Assembly: GCA_965199865.1 (NCBI GenBank)
Contig: CBDATU010000009.1
Location: 248,001-312,000 of the forward strand
From: JAPOUP01 sp965199865
GTDB taxonomy: Bacteria > Pseudomonadota > Alphaproteobacteria > Rhodobacterales > Rhodobacteraceae
DNA length: 64,000 nucleotides
Reading direction: 5' to 3'
The position numbers and the translations under genes are program-made. Positions 62,428-64,000 of this stretch are shown here, one piece after another. The notes below the pieces were generated by a model. It was not told the DNA's origin, searched no databases, and saw only the letters and a program-made list of their open reading frames with translations. Each line of letters begins with the position of its first letter. The stretch's first letter is position 1.

Positions 62428-63509
62428 CACGAAAGCTCCAGCATTAGCGCAGGCCTGATCACTCCTCCGACGGCGGAGGCCGTGCCATCGCCGCCAAGCG
62501 CCCGGGTTAGTGCGTCGTATCGACCTCCCGTCGCCACGGGAGGCAGGTCAGGCCGGGATTCGGAATAGAATCCAAAGACGAAACCGTCGTAATATTCCAT
62601 GGTTGTCCGGCCATAGCTTCCTTCAAAGCCGAGCGCGGATATATCGATGCCCTGGGCATCCAGCGCTTCAAGCCGCTTCGCGAATTGATCAACCGCCGGT
62701 GCAGTGGCTGGCAGTTGTCTGGCGATTCCGCCTAGCCGCGAATGCGCGACAGGCGCTATGTCACGAAGGTTCACGATCTCCTCGATCAGACGGATCTCGT
62801 CAGATGAGATCGGTGGTGCATCGGCGTCCTCGACAAGCGTCTGGATACGCGCCTCTATCTGAGCGGCGGACCGCAGTCCAATCACCGGGCCGATTTCCGG
62901 TGCCGTTCCGCGGGACCGGACATGGTCGATCAGTTCGGCGCGGGCCTTTGGAACTGGCGACCGACCTCCAAACCGATCCAGAAGCGCCCGGAAACGACGG
63001 GGTCGCCAGATATGACGCATCAGTGCCGCCTTACGCGCATCCGTGGTCGACAGTCCCTGAACCGCTGCCATGAGCACTCCCATGTCACCGGTGGCGGCAC
63101 GCAGGCGCAGGGGCTTAAGGATGCGCGAAAAGAGCGCGAACACTTCGGCATCCGCAAGATGCGGTGCGTTATCGCCGAACATTTCGAAGCCAACCTGAAT
63201 GTATTCTGACGGTCGGTTCGTACCCGCTTCCTGGGTGCGGAAGACCTTCCCGGCATAGGCGTAGCGCGACGCCTGTCGGCCCATGTCCAGATGCATCTGC
63301 GCGACCGGAACGGTGAAATCCGGGCGCAGCATCAGTTCGCCAGCGAGCGGATCGCGGGTGGTATAGGCACGACCGCGGATGTCTTCACCGTACAGATCCA
63401 GAAGCGCCCTGGCAGGAAGCAGAACAGGTGGCTCCACAATGTCCGCGCCGGCTTCGACAAAGGCGGTGATGAGGCGCGCCTGTTCGGCTTCGAGCACTCC
63501 TCCGATCAT
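62427..63509 (-). CDS. hisZ: ATP phosphoribosyltransferase regulatory subunit
   Basis: HisZ, 360 residues, a histidyl-tRNA synthetase paralog that forms a hetero-octamer with short HisG and confers histidine feedback. Class II synthetase-like segments are seen: LRPDFTVPVAQMHLDM, YAYAGKVFRTQEAGTNRPSEYIQ (in two parts), GFEMFG and late VATGGRYDALTRALGG. The shorter length and lack of an anticodon-binding domain separate it from HisS. It overlaps hisS upstream and hisG downstream, each by four bases. Confidence 0.94.
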   Translation of the reverse strand: MIGGVLEAEQARLITAFVEAGADIVEPPVLLPARALLDLYGEDIRGRAYTTRDPLAGELMLRPDFTVPVAQMHLDMGRQASRYAYAGKVFRTQEAGTNRPSEYIQVGFEMFGDNAPHLADAEVFALFSRILKPLRLRAATGDMGVLMAAVQGLSTTDARKAALMRHIWRPRRFRALLDRFGGRSPVPKARAELIDHVRSRGTAPEIGPVIGLRSAAQIEARIQTLVEDADAPPISSDEIRLIEEIVNLRDIAPVAHSRLGGIARQLPATAPAVDQFAKRLEALDAQGIDISALGFEGSYGRTTMEYYDGFVFGFYSESRPDLPPVATGGRYDALTRALGGDGTASAVGGVIRPALMLELS

Positions 63510-64000
63510 CTGTCGGATCGCTGTATCCGCTCAGCGGTGCCGATATCCTTCAACACTTCGTCCACAAGACTGGCGCGTGCCACTTCCCGCTGCGCCGGCT
63601 GGTCCTTCCATTCCTCGTTCGAAATGATTTTCTCGGCGAGGCGCTTGCCCAGCGCAAGGTTCTTGACAACCACACCGCCCCGCGCTCGCTCCTCGGTGCC
63701 CTGGATGATCGCAAGCGGGCAGTCGCGTCTGTCCGCATATCTGAGCTGGCTGCCGAAATTCTTCGGATTGCCCAGATACATTTCGGCCCGGATGCCCGCA
63801 TCGCGCATTTCGGCGACCATGGTCTGGTAGTCCGCGAGGCGGTCGCGGTCCATTACCGTCACCAGAACCGGTCCGATCGTCTCGTGGCCGACGCTCCCCC
63901 TCGCCCGCAATGCGGCCAGCAGCCGATCTACGCCGATGGAAATACCTGTCGCCGGTACTTCCTGTCCAGTGAAGCGCTTAACCAGGTCGTCATAGCGCCC
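63506..64000 (-). CDS. hisS: Histidine--tRNA ligase, C-terminal part (5' end outside window)
   Basis: The last 164 codons of a histidyl-tRNA synthetase; the frame is open to the window edge. Visible are GRYDDLVKRFTGQEVPA and TGISIGVDRLLAAL, the class II motif 3 region, followed by the anticodon-binding domain (GPVLVTVMDRDRLADYQ, MYLGNPKNFGSQLRYAD). The stop overlaps the hisZ start by four bases, giving a hisS-hisZ-hisG operon. Catalytic motifs 1 and 2 lie outside the window. Confidence 0.95.
   Translation of the reverse strand, partial: GRYDDLVKRFTGQEVPATGISIGVDRLLAALRARGSVGHETIGPVLVTVMDRDRLADYQTMVAEMRDAGIRAEMYLGNPKNFGSQLRYADRRDCPLAIIQGTEERARGGVVVKNLALGKRLAEKIISNEEWKDQPAQREVARASLVDEVLKDIGTAERIQRSDR

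Noticed and set aside
1..64000. CRISPR array, tRNA or rRNA genes
   Set aside because: No evenly spaced short repeats and no convincing tRNA cloverleaf or rRNA segment was noticed on reading; a covariance-model scan would be decisive.

Overview
The window looks like part of the chromosome of an alphaproteobacterium, most likely in or near the Rhodobacterales. The support is gene content and order: hisS-hisZ-hisG with the short HisG plus HisZ, zur-znuCB facing znuA, pheS-pheT after rpmI-rplT, dnaX-ybaB-recR with the SRP RNA nearby, a TrcR (DUF1013) gene, a COQ9-family gene beside rpsU, a membrane-anchored cytochrome c beside pheA, and yejABEF. DNA is GC-rich, many genes overlap by ATGA, and GTG/TTG starts occur. 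This is inference from gene families, not a species call. No rRNA, tRNA or CRISPR array was seen.

Layout. 1-12.99 kb is a catabolic and transport block: TRAP transporter membrane subunits, a DUF1330 protein, a quinone reductase, Gfo/Idh/MocA and 3-hydroxyisobutyrate-type dehydrogenases, an AEC permease, a complete tricarboxylate transporter (tctBAC), OsmC, an Ldh2-type dehydrogenase, a cupin and a LysR regulator. 13-23.2 kb is mostly housekeeping: rpmI, rplT, pheS, pheT, a phosphoribosyltransferase with a YtoQ gene, ald with its Lrp-type regulator, rpsU and a COQ9-family gene. A decayed duplicate of the pheS 3' end lies between pheS and pheT.

23.2-28.5 kb is a degraded accessory island: an ISAs1-type transposase remnant, a LuxR-type regulator with a small exported protein, a decayed tandem copy of that pair, and a frameshifted IS110-type transposase with strong hairpins upstream. 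28.5-50.9 kb returns to core genes: quinone reductase, trcR, recR-ybaB-dnaX, an ankyrin protein, the SRP RNA, nudC, pheA, cytochrome c, yejABEF, a D,D-carboxypeptidase, a HAD hydrolase, clpS, an RsmC-like methyltransferase, an SDR and hemF. 51.1-53.2 kb holds a broken gene joining a DruA-like (DUF4338) region to a Tn5/IS4-type transposase. 53.9-56.3 kb is a sugar-acid operon (lactonase, dgoA, dgoK).

56.7-61.7 kb is the zinc-uptake locus, split by a complete IS1595-type element with perfect 8-bp target duplications; Zur-box-like sites sharing GTTATATC remain on both sides. The window ends in hisS-hisZ-hisG, with hisS running off the edge. I found no intact new defence or biosynthetic system. 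The most informative unusual structures are the LuxR/exported-protein tandem duplication, the DruA-transposase fusion remnant, the IS-split Zur regulon and the pheS tail duplication.
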